From assembly GCF_014836875.1 (NCBI RefSeq), contig NZ_JACSQC010000003.1, forward strand, positions 170,619 through 234,618: DNA of 64,000 nt, given 5' to 3'. Source of the stretch: Arthrobacter pullicola (GTDB lineage Bacteria; Actinomycetota; Actinomycetes; Actinomycetales; Micrococcaceae). The notes under the pieces are model-generated. The model was not told the DNA's origin and searched no databases. It saw nothing but the letters and a program-made list of their open reading frames with translations. Of the stretch, positions 49,237 through 58,643 are shown piece after piece; positions within the stretch are counted from its first letter, which is position 1, and the number at the start of each line of letters is the position of its first letter. Both the position numbers and the translations under genes were made by a program.

Positions 49237-50256
49237 GTGAATCCGGCCGTACCTAAGAAGTCTTCCGCGAAGCCGGCGGCCGGAACGATCTCCTGGCGGG
49301 AGGTGCAGCCGGCGCCCGTGGTGCTGCTGACCGGGCCGGAGGAATACCTTGCCGGGCGGGCTATGGAAAGCATCCGCAGGCAGAGCCGCAGCGCGGCGCC
49401 GGACACTGAAGTCATCCGGATCGATGCCGCCGCCTATACGGCCGGAGAGCTGACGCTCATCGCCAGCCCATCGCTGTTTGGTGAAGCCAAGCTCATCGAG
49501 GTGGCCAACCTGGCTCACATGAGCGAGGACTTCCTTCTTGACACCCTGGCCTATCTCCGGGATCCGGCACCCGAGACGGTGCTGGTCCTGCACCATTCCG
49601 GCGGTAACCGCGGCAAGAAACTCCTTGAGGCGGTGAAGGCGGCGAAGGCGCCGGTGGTGGACTGCCAGCCCTTCAAGAAGGACGCTGACAAGATCGACTT
49701 TGTGACCCAGGAATTCCGGTCGGCGAAGCGCAGGATCGACAGCGGTGCCGTCCGGGCGCTGGTCAGCGCCGTCGGTTCAAGCCTGTCCGAACTGGCGGCT
49801 GCCTGCCAGCAGCTGATGAACGATTCCAGTGGGGCAATCACCGAGGAAACCGTCGAGAAGTACTATGGCGGCCGGGTGGAAGCCACCGCCTTCAAGGTGG
49901 CCGACGCCGCGCTGGCCGGACGTGCCGGTGCCGCCCTGTCCATGCTGCGCCACGCCCTGGCCACCGGGGTTGATCCGGTACCGCTGGTGGCTGCGCTGGC
50001 AATGAAGGTCCGGGCCGTGGCACGGGTCGCTGACCTCCGGGGATCCTCTGCGTCCCTGGCCAAGGACCTGGGCATGGCTCCCTGGCAGGTTGACCAGGCC
50101 CGCCGAGACGCCCAGCGTTTCTCCTCCGAGTCCCTGGTCAAAGCGGTCCAGGTCCTCGCCGAAGCCGATGCCCAGGTCAAGGGTGCCGGGCGGGACCCGG
50201 TCTACGCCGTTGAGCGCGCCGTCACCGTGATCGCCCTGGCCGCTTCCGGCCGCTGA
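49237..50256 (+). CDS. holA: DNA polymerase III delta subunit
   Basis: Delta opens the beta clamp within the clamp loader. The 339-residue product has the N-terminal AAA-like domain (APVVLLTGPEEYLAGRAMESI) with no intact P-loop, as usual for delta, and the C-terminal collar region (VADAALAGRAGAALSMLRHAL, PWQVDQARRDAQRFS). GTG 49237 is chosen because AGGAG lies 10 nt upstream and the conserved part begins soon after. comEC-holA-rpsT proximity is the common actinobacterial arrangement, here interrupted by several genes. Confidence 0.9.
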   Translation: MNPAVPKKSSAKPAAGTISWREVQPAPVVLLTGPEEYLAGRAMESIRRQSRSAAPDTEVIRIDAAAYTAGELTLIASPSLFGEAKLIEVANLAHMSEDFLLDTLAYLRDPAPETVLVLHHSGGNRGKKLLEAVKAAKAPVVDCQPFKKDADKIDFVTQEFRSAKRRIDSGAVRALVSAVGSSLSELAAACQQLMNDSSGAITEETVEKYYGGRVEATAFKVADAALAGRAGAALSMLRHALATGVDPVPLVAALAMKVRAVARVADLRGSSASLAKDLGMAPWQVDQARRDAQRFSSESLVKAVQVLAEADAQVKGAGRDPVYAVERAVTVIALAASGR

Positions 50257-50295
50257 CCGGCCCCGGAGAACAAGAAGATCAGCAGACAGGACGAC

Positions 50296-50955
50296 ATGGC
50301 CCGGAAAACTCTCCATCCTCCGCGGATCAGCGGCATCACGCTCCCGGCCCTGGTCCAGGGAGACCCGGAACGCCTGCGGGCCCACGGACAGTACGACGGC
50401 GAGAGCTACTCGGATGCCGATCTCACCGGCCAGCTTCTGGACGGAATCTCCTTCAGCGAATGCGAACTGATCGGTGCGGACGCCCACGAGGCCAGTCTCC
50501 GCAACGCACGCTTCCTGGATACGAAAGTGGAGCGGCTCAACGCTCCGGTCCTCACAGCACCCGGACTGGTTCTCCGCGATGTCTCGATCGGAGCGTCACG
50601 GATCGGCTCTGCCGAGGCCTTTTCGGCGGAGTGGAATGCCGTGAGCATTGACGGCAGCAAGCTGGACTTCCTCAACCTGCGGGGATCGGCACTCCGGGAC
50701 GTTTCGTTCAGCGACTGCGTTATTGGTGAGCTGGACCTCGGCGGAGCCAGGCTCACCCGGGCATCCTTTTCCAACACCCGGATCGACTCACTGCTCCTCG
50801 ATCAGGCCGTCCTGGAACACGTGGACCTGCGCGGCGCGTCCATCCGCGGGATCTCCGGAATCGGATCGCTCCGAGGGGCAACGCTGAGCTCCCTCCAGCT
50901 GGGTGAGTTCTCCGGCGCGCTGGCAAGCCATCTCGGGATCAGCATCCGGGACTAA
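50296..50955 (+). CDS. Pentapeptide-repeat protein
   Basis: The 219-residue protein contains many consecutive five-residue units of the form A-(D/N)-L-x-x and variants, for example DADLTGQLLDGISFSECEL, LRNARFLDT, LDFLNLRGSALRDVSF and LEHVDLRGASIRG. These fold as a right-handed beta-helix. Some pentapeptide proteins mimic DNA and protect gyrase, but nothing here shows that role. It begins 39 nt after holA and may be co-transcribed. Confidence 0.85.
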   Translation: MARKTLHPPRISGITLPALVQGDPERLRAHGQYDGESYSDADLTGQLLDGISFSECELIGADAHEASLRNARFLDTKVERLNAPVLTAPGLVLRDVSIGASRIGSAEAFSAEWNAVSIDGSKLDFLNLRGSALRDVSFSDCVIGELDLGGARLTRASFSNTRIDSLLLDQAVLEHVDLRGASIRGISGIGSLRGATLSSLQLGEFSGALASHLGISIRD

Positions 50956-50995
50956 ACAATCCAAGCACGGGCTGGGGCAGCGAACCGGCGGGGTC

Positions 50996-51535
50996 CTACC
51001 CAGCGTCCTTGGCGGAAAGAACCTGGAACTGGACGCTGGCTGAGCCCTCAGCCCGCGTGAAGGTGACGGTCCAGCAACCTGGCGCGTCGAAGACCACACC
51101 GGAACCGTACTCCTCTCCGGGACGGTCATAGTTGCTGCCGTAGTGGAGCCGTGGTCCCCAATCCAGGGCGTCGGCCTCCGCCGACGGGCCGGTCACTGTC
51201 ATCACCGGATCCCCCGTGCCGGTGACCCGCCAAATGATCTTTTTGGTCTCCCCAGAAGCCGACAAAGGGTCGGGGTCCTGCAGTTCTCCGAACAGGGTAA
51301 GCCCCTGAGCGGAGGTGCCGACCACTTCGACCAGGCCGGAGGAGTCCAGAATCTCGGAGGGTGCAGGACATGTCTTCGAGAGCACAGGGACGGTTGGGTG
51401 GATAGGGTTCCCTCCGCCGGGCGTGCAGGCAGACAGCGGGAGTGCTGCGAGGAGTATCGCCGCCGCCAGTCCTTTCGGCAGGCGGACAGGACAATGCCGA
51501 TGATGTGACGGGGGCTCTATCGTCAGACCGGGCAT
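50996..51535 (-). CDS. Putative lipoprotein, unknown function
   Basis: The 179-residue product starts MPGLTIEPPSHHRHCPVRLPKG, then a hydrophobic stretch AAAILLAALPLSAC ending in a lipobox whose Cys would be lipidated. The mature part is small, with GYG-like beta-strand character (LHYGSNYDRPGEEYGSGVVF, CWTVTFTRAEGSASVQFQVL) and two further cysteines that could form a disulfide. No family is recognised. CAGGAT lies 6 nt before the ATG. It converges on the pentapeptide gene. Confidence 0.7.
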   Translation of the reverse strand: MPGLTIEPPSHHRHCPVRLPKGLAAAILLAALPLSACTPGGGNPIHPTVPVLSKTCPAPSEILDSSGLVEVVGTSAQGLTLFGELQDPDPLSASGETKKIIWRVTGTGDPVMTVTGPSAEADALDWGPRLHYGSNYDRPGEEYGSGVVFDAPGCWTVTFTRAEGSASVQFQVLSAKDAG

Positions 51536-51592
51536 GCAGGCATCCTGCCACACCGTACGGAGGCCCGCACCCGGACATTCCGGGCCCGAGGA

Positions 51593-52576
51593 TCAGGGCT
51601 GTTCAGCCGCGAGGAGCCCGAGCAGCTCAAGCTCCTCTTCCCGGCTGAGTCCGGATCTGCGCGGCCGGTCCAGCCCGCGCTCCCGTTCATCCATCAGGAC
51701 CCGGTCCACGGTGTCGCCGAGGGCAGACACTTCGCCGCCGGCGGCGTGGAAGGCGGCATTGTTCCGCTGGGCAAATCCGGCGTCCACCGCGGGAAGCCAC
51801 AGGGGCAGCGACCGGGGACCGGCCCAGTAGCGGACGTCCTTTCCCAGCAGCGAGTTCTCCGGGGCACTGACCAGCTTACCGTCAAAACCGGCAGCATCGG
51901 CGGCCCGGGTCAGGACTTCCCGGAGGGGATAGCTGTCTCCGGTGGCATTGAACACACCGGTCCGTCCGTCAGCGCCCGCGGCCACCAGCCAGGATGCCAG
52001 GTCAGCTGCCTCGAGGACCTGGACGTAGCGCCCGTCGAGCTCCGGCACCAGAACAGGTCCGCTCCCGGCCAGGGCGAATCGGGCGGGCCAGTAGCCAAAC
52101 CGGTCGCTGATGTCACCCGGACCCGCCAGCAGCCCAGGCCGGACGATCAGCAGCCGATCGCCGAGAATATCCGAGCTCATGCGTTCCGCGGCAGCTTTTG
52201 CTCCTGCGTAATCCTCTGCGCCTACCGACTCGACCAGGGCCGCGGACTCGTCCGCATCCGGTGTTGAGTCGCCGGCATAAACCGAGACTGAGGAAATCAG
52301 TGTCCAGTGCGCCGCCGTCGGACCGACCGCCTCCAGTGCGCCGGAGACCAATGTTGCCTCATACCCCAGTTCGATCACTTCATCCCAGGGCTGTCCCTCG
52401 ACGGCGGCATAGGCATCCGGGAGGAGCCGGTCACTTCGGATGAAGGTGGCACCTTCGGGCACCTGGCCGGACTCGCCCCGCGCCAGGCAGGTGACGGCAT
52501 CGCCGCGGTCCAGCAACGCTCCGGCGATTTCGCGGCCAAGCCAGGCGGTCCCGCCAAGAATGAGTACTCTGCGCAT
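51593..52576 (-). CDS. NAD(P)-dependent epimerase/dehydratase (extended SDR-like)
   Basis: The 327-residue protein has a Rossmann glycine motif VLILGGTAWLGREIA at the N-terminus, the serine-containing LISSVSVYAG and the YAGAK segment that fits the SDR Tyr-x3-Lys catalytic pair. The C-terminal half (GVFNATGDSYPLREVL) resembles the substrate domain of reductases related to isoflavone and nucleoside-sugar enzymes. The substrate is unknown. It lies downstream of rpsT on the same strand but behind a terminator. Confidence 0.85.
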   Translation of the reverse strand: MRRVLILGGTAWLGREIAGALLDRGDAVTCLARGESGQVPEGATFIRSDRLLPDAYAAVEGQPWDEVIELGYEATLVSGALEAVGPTAAHWTLISSVSVYAGDSTPDADESAALVESVGAEDYAGAKAAAERMSSDILGDRLLIVRPGLLAGPGDISDRFGYWPARFALAGSGPVLVPELDGRYVQVLEAADLASWLVAAGADGRTGVFNATGDSYPLREVLTRAADAAGFDGKLVSAPENSLLGKDVRYWAGPRSLPLWLPAVDAGFAQRNNAAFHAAGGEVSALGDTVDRVLMDERERGLDRPRRSGLSREEELELLGLLAAEQP

Positions 52577-52629
52577 GGTGCCAGTAAAGCATCATGCCGG
52601 CACCGTGATGCAGGCAGCCGATAAAGCGC

Positions 52630-52671
52630 GTTAAAAGCGGCATGGCCGGTCCCGAAGGACCGGCCATGCCG
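52630..52671 (-). terminator. Rho-independent terminator of rpsT
   Basis: Perfect 15-bp stem (52638-52652 with 52657-52671) with a 4-nt loop. Read on the minus strand the stem is followed by CTTTTAA, 22 nt after the rpsT stop. Confidence 0.85.
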
Positions 52672-52693
52672 GGTAAGACTAAAGCCGCAACGC

Positions 52694-52954
52694 TTAGAGT
52701 GCGTTGACCTTCTTGGAGATGGCCGACTTGCGGTTAGCAGCGTTGTTCTTGTGGATAACGCCCTTGCTGACAGCCTTGTCCAGCTTGCGGGTCGCAGCCT
52801 GCAGCGCTGCCTGAGCGGCATCCTTGTCAGCTGAGGTGACAGCGGTATCCACGTTGCGGATAAGCGTCTTCAGCTCGGACTTCACCGAGTTGTTGCGCTG
52901 GCGCGCCTTCTCGTTGGTGAGGATGCGCTTCTTCTGGGACTTAATATTGGCCAC
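52694..52954 (-). CDS. rpsT: 30S ribosomal protein S20
   Basis: S20 is a primary 16S rRNA-binding protein. The 86-residue product starts [20 protein letters not shown] and contains [19 protein letters not shown], both diagnostic. The GTG start is preceded by AAAGAGAG. Monocistronic, with its own terminator. Confidence 0.97.
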   Translation of the reverse strand: MANIKSQKKRILTNEKARQRNNSVKSELKTLIRNVDTAVTSADKDAAQAALQAATRKLDKAVSKGVIHKNNAANRKSAISKKVNAL

Positions 52955-53146
52955 TTATAAACTCTCTTTGTATTGCGGACTTGGTCGGTGAGGGAATTTC
53001 AGACCAGACATTGACTGAGCGGCGTGGGGATACCGTAATGGCGCCCGGCCTGAAGTGCCCGTCGACCTGCGCGGACACACAGCAATAAATGTTAGCAGAA
53101 CTTTGGTCCGGATGTGTGATCCGGCGGCACGCGGAAGCCGTGGCCG

Positions 53147-53719
53147 CTATTCCCAGCCGGAACGGGCGGCCAGGCGTGCCGCCACTTTCTCAAAGACCGC
53201 ACGGCCAACGACGGCGCCCTCCCGCCGCACCGAGCCGGGGTCCAGCTGCAGGACCCGGTCCAGCTTTACTTCACTGGGCCGTCCCTTGCTGTCCCAGGCG
53301 CCGGTGCCGATGTCGACATAGTCCGGATCGGCACCGAAGGCATTGTTACGGTCCCGGGAGGTGAGCATCAGCCCCAGCAGGTTCCGTCCGGAACGGCCGA
53401 TCAGCAGGACCGGACGGTCCTTGCCTTGGGCTGGATCCTCCTCATACGGTACCCAGGCCCACACCACTTCGCCGGGATCCGGAGAGCCGTCAGGCTGCGG
53501 GGCATACACCGGCGAGACCGGGCCCCTGTAGTCACCGGCGTAGTGCCGGCTTCCGCGGGAAGCGCCGGAAGGCAGCGGTGCTGCCGGGGGAGAGGTCCGG
53601 GGGCCGGTGCGGGCAGGACCAGTTGGCCGGGACGGCCCGGCCGGTCCCGGGGAGAGGGAACGGGCTGCACGCAGCACCGTCCGGGCAAGTCCGATCAGGT
53701 TCCGGGAAGAAAACGCCAT
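53147..53719 (-). CDS. PemK/MazF-family protein without adjacent antitoxin
   Basis: PemK/MazF toxins are sequence-specific mRNA interferases. The 190-residue product has a basic, Pro/Gly/Ser-rich N-terminal extension (1-80) and then the SH3-like fold: GEVVWAWVPYEEDPAQGKDRPVLLIG, LMLTSRD and WDSKGRPSEVKLDRVLQL (quoted in parts). No small antitoxin ORF is visible within 200 nt on either side. The extension and solitary position resemble actinobacterial PemK-like proteins of unknown role. TAAGAT lies exactly 6 nt before the ATG. It converges on nothing nearby and is divergent from lepA. Confidence 0.82.
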   Translation of the reverse strand: MAFSSRNLIGLARTVLRAARSLSPGPAGPSRPTGPARTGPRTSPPAAPLPSGASRGSRHYAGDYRGPVSPVYAPQPDGSPDPGEVVWAWVPYEEDPAQGKDRPVLLIGRSGRNLLGLMLTSRDRNNAFGADPDYVDIGTGAWDSKGRPSEVKLDRVLQLDPGSVRREGAVVGRAVFEKVAARLAARSGWE

Positions 53720-53725
53720 AGATGC

Positions 53726-53731
53726 ATCTTA
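53726..53731 (-). promoter_or_regulatory. -10 box for a leaderless PemK-like transcript
   Basis: On the minus strand TAAGAT is followed by 6 nt (GCATCT) and the ATG at 53719. Confidence 0.55.
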
Positions 53732-53757
53732 GGGCGGGCTTCGACGCCCTGCCGGGA

Positions 53758-53780
53758 CCGCCGGAGTTCGGGTCCGGCGG
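53758..53780. other. Hairpin in the PemK-lepA divergent region
   Basis: An 8-bp inverted repeat (CCGCCGGA 53758-53765, TCCGGCGG 53773-53780) with a 7-nt loop lies in the 220-nt gap, next to a smaller 6-bp one (53731-53750). No function can be assigned; it could be part of the lepA leader or a DNA site. Confidence 0.3.
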
Positions 53781-53939
53781 GGTAAACGTGGGAGACTGTT
53801 AATTTAGAAAACCCATCTTTTCCACCAACCCCTGCGCGCAGGTCCACACCCGCCCGGACAGCTAACGGCCCACAGCACAACAGCCGCCGGCTGACGGCCC
53901 GGAAGCGGACACGGCGCAAACAGCAAAGGAACCGCCACA

Positions 53940-55793
53940 GTGTCACCCATGGCCCGCTTCTCACCGGTGCCTGCCGCGACGGATCCGGCGATCATCAGAA
54001 ACTTCTGCATCATCGCCCACATCGACCACGGCAAGTCCACCCTGGCCGACCGCATGCTCCAGTCGACGGGCGTCGTCGAGCACCGGAACATGAAGGCCCA
54101 GTACCTGGACCGGATGGATATCGAGCGTGAGCGCGGAATCACCATCAAGTCGCAGGCCGTGCGGATGCCGTGGGAGCTCGACGGCGAGTCCTATGCCCTG
54201 AACATGATCGACACCCCGGGTCACGTGGACTTCACCTACGAGGTTTCACGGTCCCTGGCCGCCTGCGAAGGCGCGGTGCTGCTGGTTGACGCAGCCCAGG
54301 GCATTGAGGCCCAGACGCTGGCCAACCTCTACCTGGCGATGGAGAACGACCTCACCATCATTCCGGTCCTCAACAAAATCGACCTTCCGGCAGCGCAGCC
54401 GGAGAAGTACGCCGAGGAACTGGCGAAGCTGATCGGCGGCGATCCCGCGGACGTCCTGCGGGTCTCCGGCAAGACCGGTGTGGGCGTCGAGGCCCTGCTG
54501 GACCAGATTGTCCGCGACATTCCGGCGCCGGTGGGGGATCCCGACGCTCCGGCCCGCGCCATGATCTTCGACTCCGTGTATGACACCTACCGCGGCGTCG
54601 TCACCTATGTCCGTGTGGTGGACGGCAAGCTCTCGCCGCGGGAACGCATCCAGATGATGTCCACCCGGGCCAGCCACGAACTCCTCGAAATCGGTGTCAG
54701 CTCGCCCGAACCCACCCCGTCCAAGGGGCTGGGCGTCGGCGAGGTTGGCTATCTCATCACCGGTGTGAAGGACGTGCGGCTGTCCAAGGTGGGCGACACC
54801 GTCACCAACCTGGCCAAACCCGCATCCGAGTCCCTGCCCGGCTACGCCGATCCCAAGCCCATGGTGTTCTCCGGGCTGTACCCGATCGACGGCGCCGACT
54901 ACCCGGTGCTGCGCGACGCGCTGGAGAAGCTGATGCTCAACGACGCCGCCCTGGTGTACGAACCCGAGACCTCCGCGGCACTGGGCTTCGGTTTCCGCGT
55001 TGGTTTCCTGGGCCTGCTGCACCTGGAAATCACCCGCGAACGGCTCGAGCGCGAATACAACCTGGACCTGATCTCGACTGCCCCCAACGTGGAGTACGAG
55101 GTAACGCTGGAGGACAAGAAGGTCGTCACCGTGACCAACCCCAGCGAATACCCCACCGGAAAGATCGCCGAAGTCCGCGAGCCGATGGTGTCCGCCACCA
55201 TCCTGGCACCGAACGAATTCGTCGGCGCCATCATGGAGCTGTGCCAGACCCGCCGCGGCGTCCTGGGCGGCATGGACTACCTCTCCGAGGACCGGGTGGA
55301 AATCCGGTACCGCCTGCCGCTGGCCGAGATCGTCTTCGACTTCTTTGACATCCTCAAGTCCAAAACCCGGGGCTACGCCTCGCTGGACTGGAAGGCCGAC
55401 GGCGAGCAGGTTGCCGACCTGGTCAAGGTGGACATCCTGCTCCAGGGCGAACAGGTGGACGCGTTCAGCTCCATCACCCACAAGGACAAGGCGTACTCCT
55501 ACGGAGTGATGATGACCGGCAAGCTCCGCGAACTCATTCCACGGCAGCAGTTCGAGGTGCCGATCCAGGCGGCTATCGGCTCCCGCATCATCGCCCGCGA
55601 ATCCATCCGCGCCATCCGCAAGGATGTCCTCGCTAAGTGCTACGGCGGCGACATCAGCCGTAAGCGCAAACTGCTGGAAAAGCAGAAGGAAGGCAAGAAG
55701 CGCATGAAGATGGTCGGCCGCGTGGAAGTGCCGCAGGAAGCCTTCGTCGCCGCGCTGTCCTCCGATGAGTCCAAGGACAAATCCAAAAAGTGA
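53940..55793 (+). CDS. lepA: Elongation factor 4 (LepA)
   Basis: LepA is a ribosomal GTPase implicated in 30S biogenesis and back-translocation. The 617-residue product has the G1 motif AHIDHGKST at 26-34, [12 protein letters not shown]3 DTPGH, G4 NKID, EF-G-like domains II, III and V, and the LepA-specific C-terminal domain ending in a Lys-rich tail with [20 protein letters not shown]. The GTG start follows AAAGGA. The stop overlaps the hemW start by 4 nt. Confidence 0.97.
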   Translation: MSPMARFSPVPAATDPAIIRNFCIIAHIDHGKSTLADRMLQSTGVVEHRNMKAQYLDRMDIERERGITIKSQAVRMPWELDGESYALNMIDTPGHVDFTYEVSRSLAACEGAVLLVDAAQGIEAQTLANLYLAMENDLTIIPVLNKIDLPAAQPEKYAEELAKLIGGDPADVLRVSGKTGVGVEALLDQIVRDIPAPVGDPDAPARAMIFDSVYDTYRGVVTYVRVVDGKLSPRERIQMMSTRASHELLEIGVSSPEPTPSKGLGVGEVGYLITGVKDVRLSKVGDTVTNLAKPASESLPGYADPKPMVFSGLYPIDGADYPVLRDALEKLMLNDAALVYEPETSAALGFGFRVGFLGLLHLEITRERLEREYNLDLISTAPNVEYEVTLEDKKVVTVTNPSEYPTGKIAEVREPMVSATILAPNEFVGAIMELCQTRRGVLGGMDYLSEDRVEIRYRLPLAEIVFDFFDILKSKTRGYASLDWKADGEQVADLVKVDILLQGEQVDAFSSITHKDKAYSYGVMMTGKLRELIPRQQFEVPIQAAIGSRIIARESIRAIRKDVLAKCYGGDISRKRKLLEKQKEGKKRMKMVGRVEVPQEAFVAALSSDESKDKSKK

Positions 55794-57019
55794 CACCCAG
55801 CGCACTGCCCCTCGGAGATCCCGCTCCGAAGGACGGGATCCTTCCGGCCCAGGCCGCCGCCGCGGCGGCCGGGCGCCGGTTTGGCCTCTACGTCCACATT
55901 CCGTTCTGCGCCGTCCGCTGCGGCTACTGCGATTTCAACACCTACACCGCCACGGAACTGGGCGGCGGCGCCTCGCAGGTTGAATATGCGGCGACCGCGC
56001 AGCAGGAAGTCCGGTTCGCCGCCGGCGCGCTGGAAGCCTCCGGAGTCCCGCACCGCCCCATCGAGACGGTGTTCTTCGGCGGCGGGACACCCACTCTGCT
56101 TCCGGCGGAGGACCTCGCCGCAATCCTGGGCACCGCCGTCGAACAGTGGGGGCTGGCCCCGGGCGCTGAGGTGACCACCGAAGCCAATCCCGATTCCGTG
56201 ACCCCGGAATCGCTGCAGCTGCTCGCTGACGCGGGGTTCACCCGGGTGTCCTTCGGTATGCAGTCTGCCGTTCCGCACGTACTGGCGGTCCTGGACCGCA
56301 CGCACACACCGTCCCGCGTACCGCAGGCCGTGAAGTGGGCGCGCGACGCCGGCCTGAAAGTGAGCGTGGACCTGATCTACGGCACGCCGGGGGAGTCCCT
56401 GGCGGACTGGAAGTACTCGGTCGAGGAAGCGCTCAGCTACGAACCCGACCACATCTCCGCCTACGCGCTGATCATCGAAGACGGCACCAAGCTGGCGGCA
56501 CGCATCCGCCGCGGCGAAGTGCCCCCGATCGATGACGACGACCACGCGGACAAGTACCTGCTGGCGGAGGAACTGTTCTCGGCTGCCGGTCTCACCTGGT
56601 ACGAGGTCAGCAACTGGGCACGCACCCCGGCGGACGAATGCCGCCACAACATGGCCTACTGGCGCAGCGACGACTGGTGGGGAATCGGTCCTGGCGCACA
56701 CTCGCACGTCGGGGGTATCCGCTGGTGGAACGCCAAGCACCCCACTGCGTACGCGGGCCGCATCGCCGCCGGTGAGTCTCCCGCCGTCGGACGCGAAACC
56801 CTGGACGCGGACACCCGTTACCTCGAAGACGTGATGCTGCGTGCCCGGCTGGCCGAAGGCATTGCCCGGGACCACCTACGTCCGGAGGGACGCCTGGCCA
56901 TCGCCGGCCTGATCGCGGACGGGCTTGTCGAGCCGCGGGCAGCCTTCGCGGGCACCGTGGTCCTCACGCTCAAGGGCAGGCTCCTGGCCGACGCCGTGGT
57001 GCGAAGGCTGCTGCCCTAG
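55790..57019 (+). CDS. hemW: Radical SAM heme chaperone HemW
   Basis: HemW binds heme and a 4Fe-4S cluster and is thought to insert heme into target proteins; it was long annotated as coproporphyrinogen III oxidase. The 409-residue protein has [12 protein letters not shown] with C40, C44 and C47, [16 protein letters not shown] and DLIYGTPGE. The start codon (GTG) overlaps lepA. lepA-hemW-hrcA order is a common actinobacterial and Gram-positive arrangement. It ends before a strong bidirectional terminator. Confidence 0.93.
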   Translation: MTPSALPLGDPAPKDGILPAQAAAAAAGRRFGLYVHIPFCAVRCGYCDFNTYTATELGGGASQVEYAATAQQEVRFAAGALEASGVPHRPIETVFFGGGTPTLLPAEDLAAILGTAVEQWGLAPGAEVTTEANPDSVTPESLQLLADAGFTRVSFGMQSAVPHVLAVLDRTHTPSRVPQAVKWARDAGLKVSVDLIYGTPGESLADWKYSVEEALSYEPDHISAYALIIEDGTKLAARIRRGEVPPIDDDDHADKYLLAEELFSAAGLTWYEVSNWARTPADECRHNMAYWRSDDWWGIGPGAHSHVGGIRWWNAKHPTAYAGRIAAGESPAVGRETLDADTRYLEDVMLRARLAEGIARDHLRPEGRLAIAGLIADGLVEPRAAFAGTVVLTLKGRLLADAVVRRLLP

Positions 57020-57038
57020 GACAACAAGTGTCTGGCAC

Positions 57039-57078
57039 ACGGAAAAGCCCGCCATCATGTGATGGCGGGCTTTTCCGT
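57039..57078. terminator. Bidirectional terminator between hemW and the DUF4870 gene
   Basis: A near-continuous palindrome with a 19-bp stem (57039-57057 with 57060-57078) has AAAAG on one side and CTTTT on the other. It therefore reads as an intrinsic terminator for both convergent genes. Confidence 0.88.
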
Positions 57079-57085
57079 TGAGCGG

Positions 57086-57514
57086 CTAGCGGATCCGGCG
57101 CAGGTTGAAACGGTAGCGGTACGGGCGGCCGCGGTTGCATTCGATCCCGGCAATCACCGAAGCCACGGCAACGGTGATCCAGAGCAGTGCGTTGATAACG
57201 GCGAAGATGCCGCCAACCACCGGGATGAAGGACAGCAGCCAGGCCAGCAGCGCCAGCAGGGTGGGAGGCAGCGTGAAGTTCAGCGCTTCCTTCGATTCCT
57301 GGGCGGTGAACGGCCCGCGGTCCTTGAACACCAGGTAGATGATGAGGGAGGGCACAAAGCCGAGGATGCCGCCGAAGTGGGCCATCGTGGCCCACTGCCG
57401 GTCCTCGGAAGCGGTCAGGGGAAGGGCGTTGGCAGGGGCACCCTGATAGTCCGGGCGCGCCGGTGAACCCTGGTTCTCCGGTTGTGGCGGATGGTTCTGG
57501 CGTGTGTTGGACAC
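57086..57514 (-). CDS. DUF4870 (Tic20-like) small membrane protein
   Basis: The 142-residue protein starts MSNTRQNHPPQPENQG with a Pro/Gln-rich cytosolic N-terminus (1-40) and has three to four hydrophobic helices (MAHFGGILGFVPSLIIYLVF, LLALLAWLLSFIPVVGGIF, NALLWITVAVASVIAG). The motif DRGPFTAQESKEALNFTL between helices 1 and 2 is the DUF4870 signature. Function is unknown. GTG 57514 is chosen because AAGGA lies 9-10 nt upstream. Confidence 0.85.
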   Translation of the reverse strand: MSNTRQNHPPQPENQGSPARPDYQGAPANALPLTASEDRQWATMAHFGGILGFVPSLIIYLVFKDRGPFTAQESKEALNFTLPPTLLALLAWLLSFIPVVGGIFAVINALLWITVAVASVIAGIECNRGRPYRYRFNLRRIR

Positions 57515-57678
57515 GGTTGCATTCCTTAAACTCTCAGATGACGCTGGGTCTGCACCCACGGGTACCTGTTGTTCCATCTAGGGTACTGGGTCCGGCAGCG
57601 TGGACATGAACCGGCGGGTCCGCGTGGCGGAAGATGCCCGGAGCGGGCAGCCGCAGCGCTGCCGGGCGCAGCGGGCGG

Positions 57679-58521
57679 TCAGGGCACGGTGAGGAAATCG
57701 ATGACTTCCTCCACCCGGCCCAGCAGGGTCGGTTCCAAGTCCGCATAGGTGCGGACCGAGCCCAGCAGTTTCTTCCAGCCCAAAGCGATGTCTGTGTGGT
57801 CACGGTGCGGCCAGCCGAGGCCCTTGAGGATGCCGGTCTTCCAATCTTCGTGCCGCGGCACCACGGGCCAGGCCTGGAGGCCGATCACGTGCGGCTTGAT
57901 GGCCTGCCAGACGTCGACATAGGGATGCCCCACAATCAGTACGTTCCCGGCCGCACCCGGCACTGCCATCGCTTCGGCCGCGATCCTCGACTCCTTGGAG
58001 CCTGCCACCAGGTGGTCCACCAGGATGCCGAGCCGGCGTCCGGGGCCGGGCGCGAAGTCCCGGATGGCGGCGGCGAGGTCGTCCACCCCGTGGAGGGGTT
58101 CGACGACGATTCCTTCGACCCGCAGGTCATCACCCCAGACCTTTTCCACCAGTTCGGCGTCGTGCTTGCCTTCCACCCAAATCCGGCTGGCCCTGGCGGT
58201 GCGGGCGCGCTGGTTCGCGACGGCAACGGATCCCGAAGCGGTCCGCCGGAGAGCCGGAGCTGAGGCCTTAACGGCAGGAACCACTTCCACGGGCTCGCCC
58301 TCCAGCAGGAAGCCGAAGCCCAGTTCGAAGGATCTGGTCCGGCCGCGGCCGTCCTCCAGGACCATCAAATGCAGCCCGCCGGACTTTTCCGTGCGGATCA
58401 CGGCACCAACCCAGCCGGTCTGCACGTCCTCGAGCACCAGGCCCTTTTCTGCGCCAACCTGCCGCAGTGCCTTGCGGGAGGGTGCCGTAAAATCCTGCGG
58501 CCCCCACTGGTAATTCGACAC
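57679..58521 (-). CDS. DUF3097 family protein
   Basis: The 280-residue protein begins MSNYQWGPQDFTAPSRKALRQV. It contains a phosphate-loop-free alpha/beta region with WVEGKHDAELVEKVWGDDLR, EPLHGVDDL and GRRLGILVDHLVAGSKESRIA, reminiscent of a TOPRIM-like fold with acidic residues (E-x-KHDAEL, VDHL). That similarity is a visual impression, not a search result. The family is confined largely to actinobacteria and has no assigned function. GTG 58521 is chosen for its GAGGAAG site. It is divergent from hrcA. Confidence 0.8.
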   Translation of the reverse strand: MSNYQWGPQDFTAPSRKALRQVGAEKGLVLEDVQTGWVGAVIRTEKSGGLHLMVLEDGRGRTRSFELGFGFLLEGEPVEVVPAVKASAPALRRTASGSVAVANQRARTARASRIWVEGKHDAELVEKVWGDDLRVEGIVVEPLHGVDDLAAAIRDFAPGPGRRLGILVDHLVAGSKESRIAAEAMAVPGAAGNVLIVGHPYVDVWQAIKPHVIGLQAWPVVPRHEDWKTGILKGLGWPHRDHTDIALGWKKLLGSVRTYADLEPTLLGRVEEVIDFLTVP

Positions 58522-58611
58522 GGAATCTTCCTCATTCCTGGATGCGGTGCGCGGCACCGGCGAAGCTGCGGGCACGCGAAGTTCAATGCTAGCAACGCAA
58601 CCGGAAGGTAT

Positions 58612-58617
58612 TAGACT
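58612..58617 (+). promoter_or_regulatory. Candidate -10 box of hrcA-dnaJ
   Basis: TAGACT immediately precedes and touches the CIRCE element. A start site at normal distance would fall inside CIRCE, the usual layout of HrcA-repressed promoters. Confidence 0.5.
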
Positions 58618-58643
58618 TAGCACTTGACGGCACTGAGTGCTAA
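58617..58643 (+). promoter_or_regulatory. CIRCE operator (HrcA binding site)
   Basis: TTAGCACTT (58617-58625), 9-nt spacer, GAGTGCTAA (58635-58643): an exact match to the CIRCE inverted repeat bound by HrcA. It lies upstream of hrcA itself, so the operon is autorepressed and induced by heat or protein misfolding. Confidence 0.93.
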
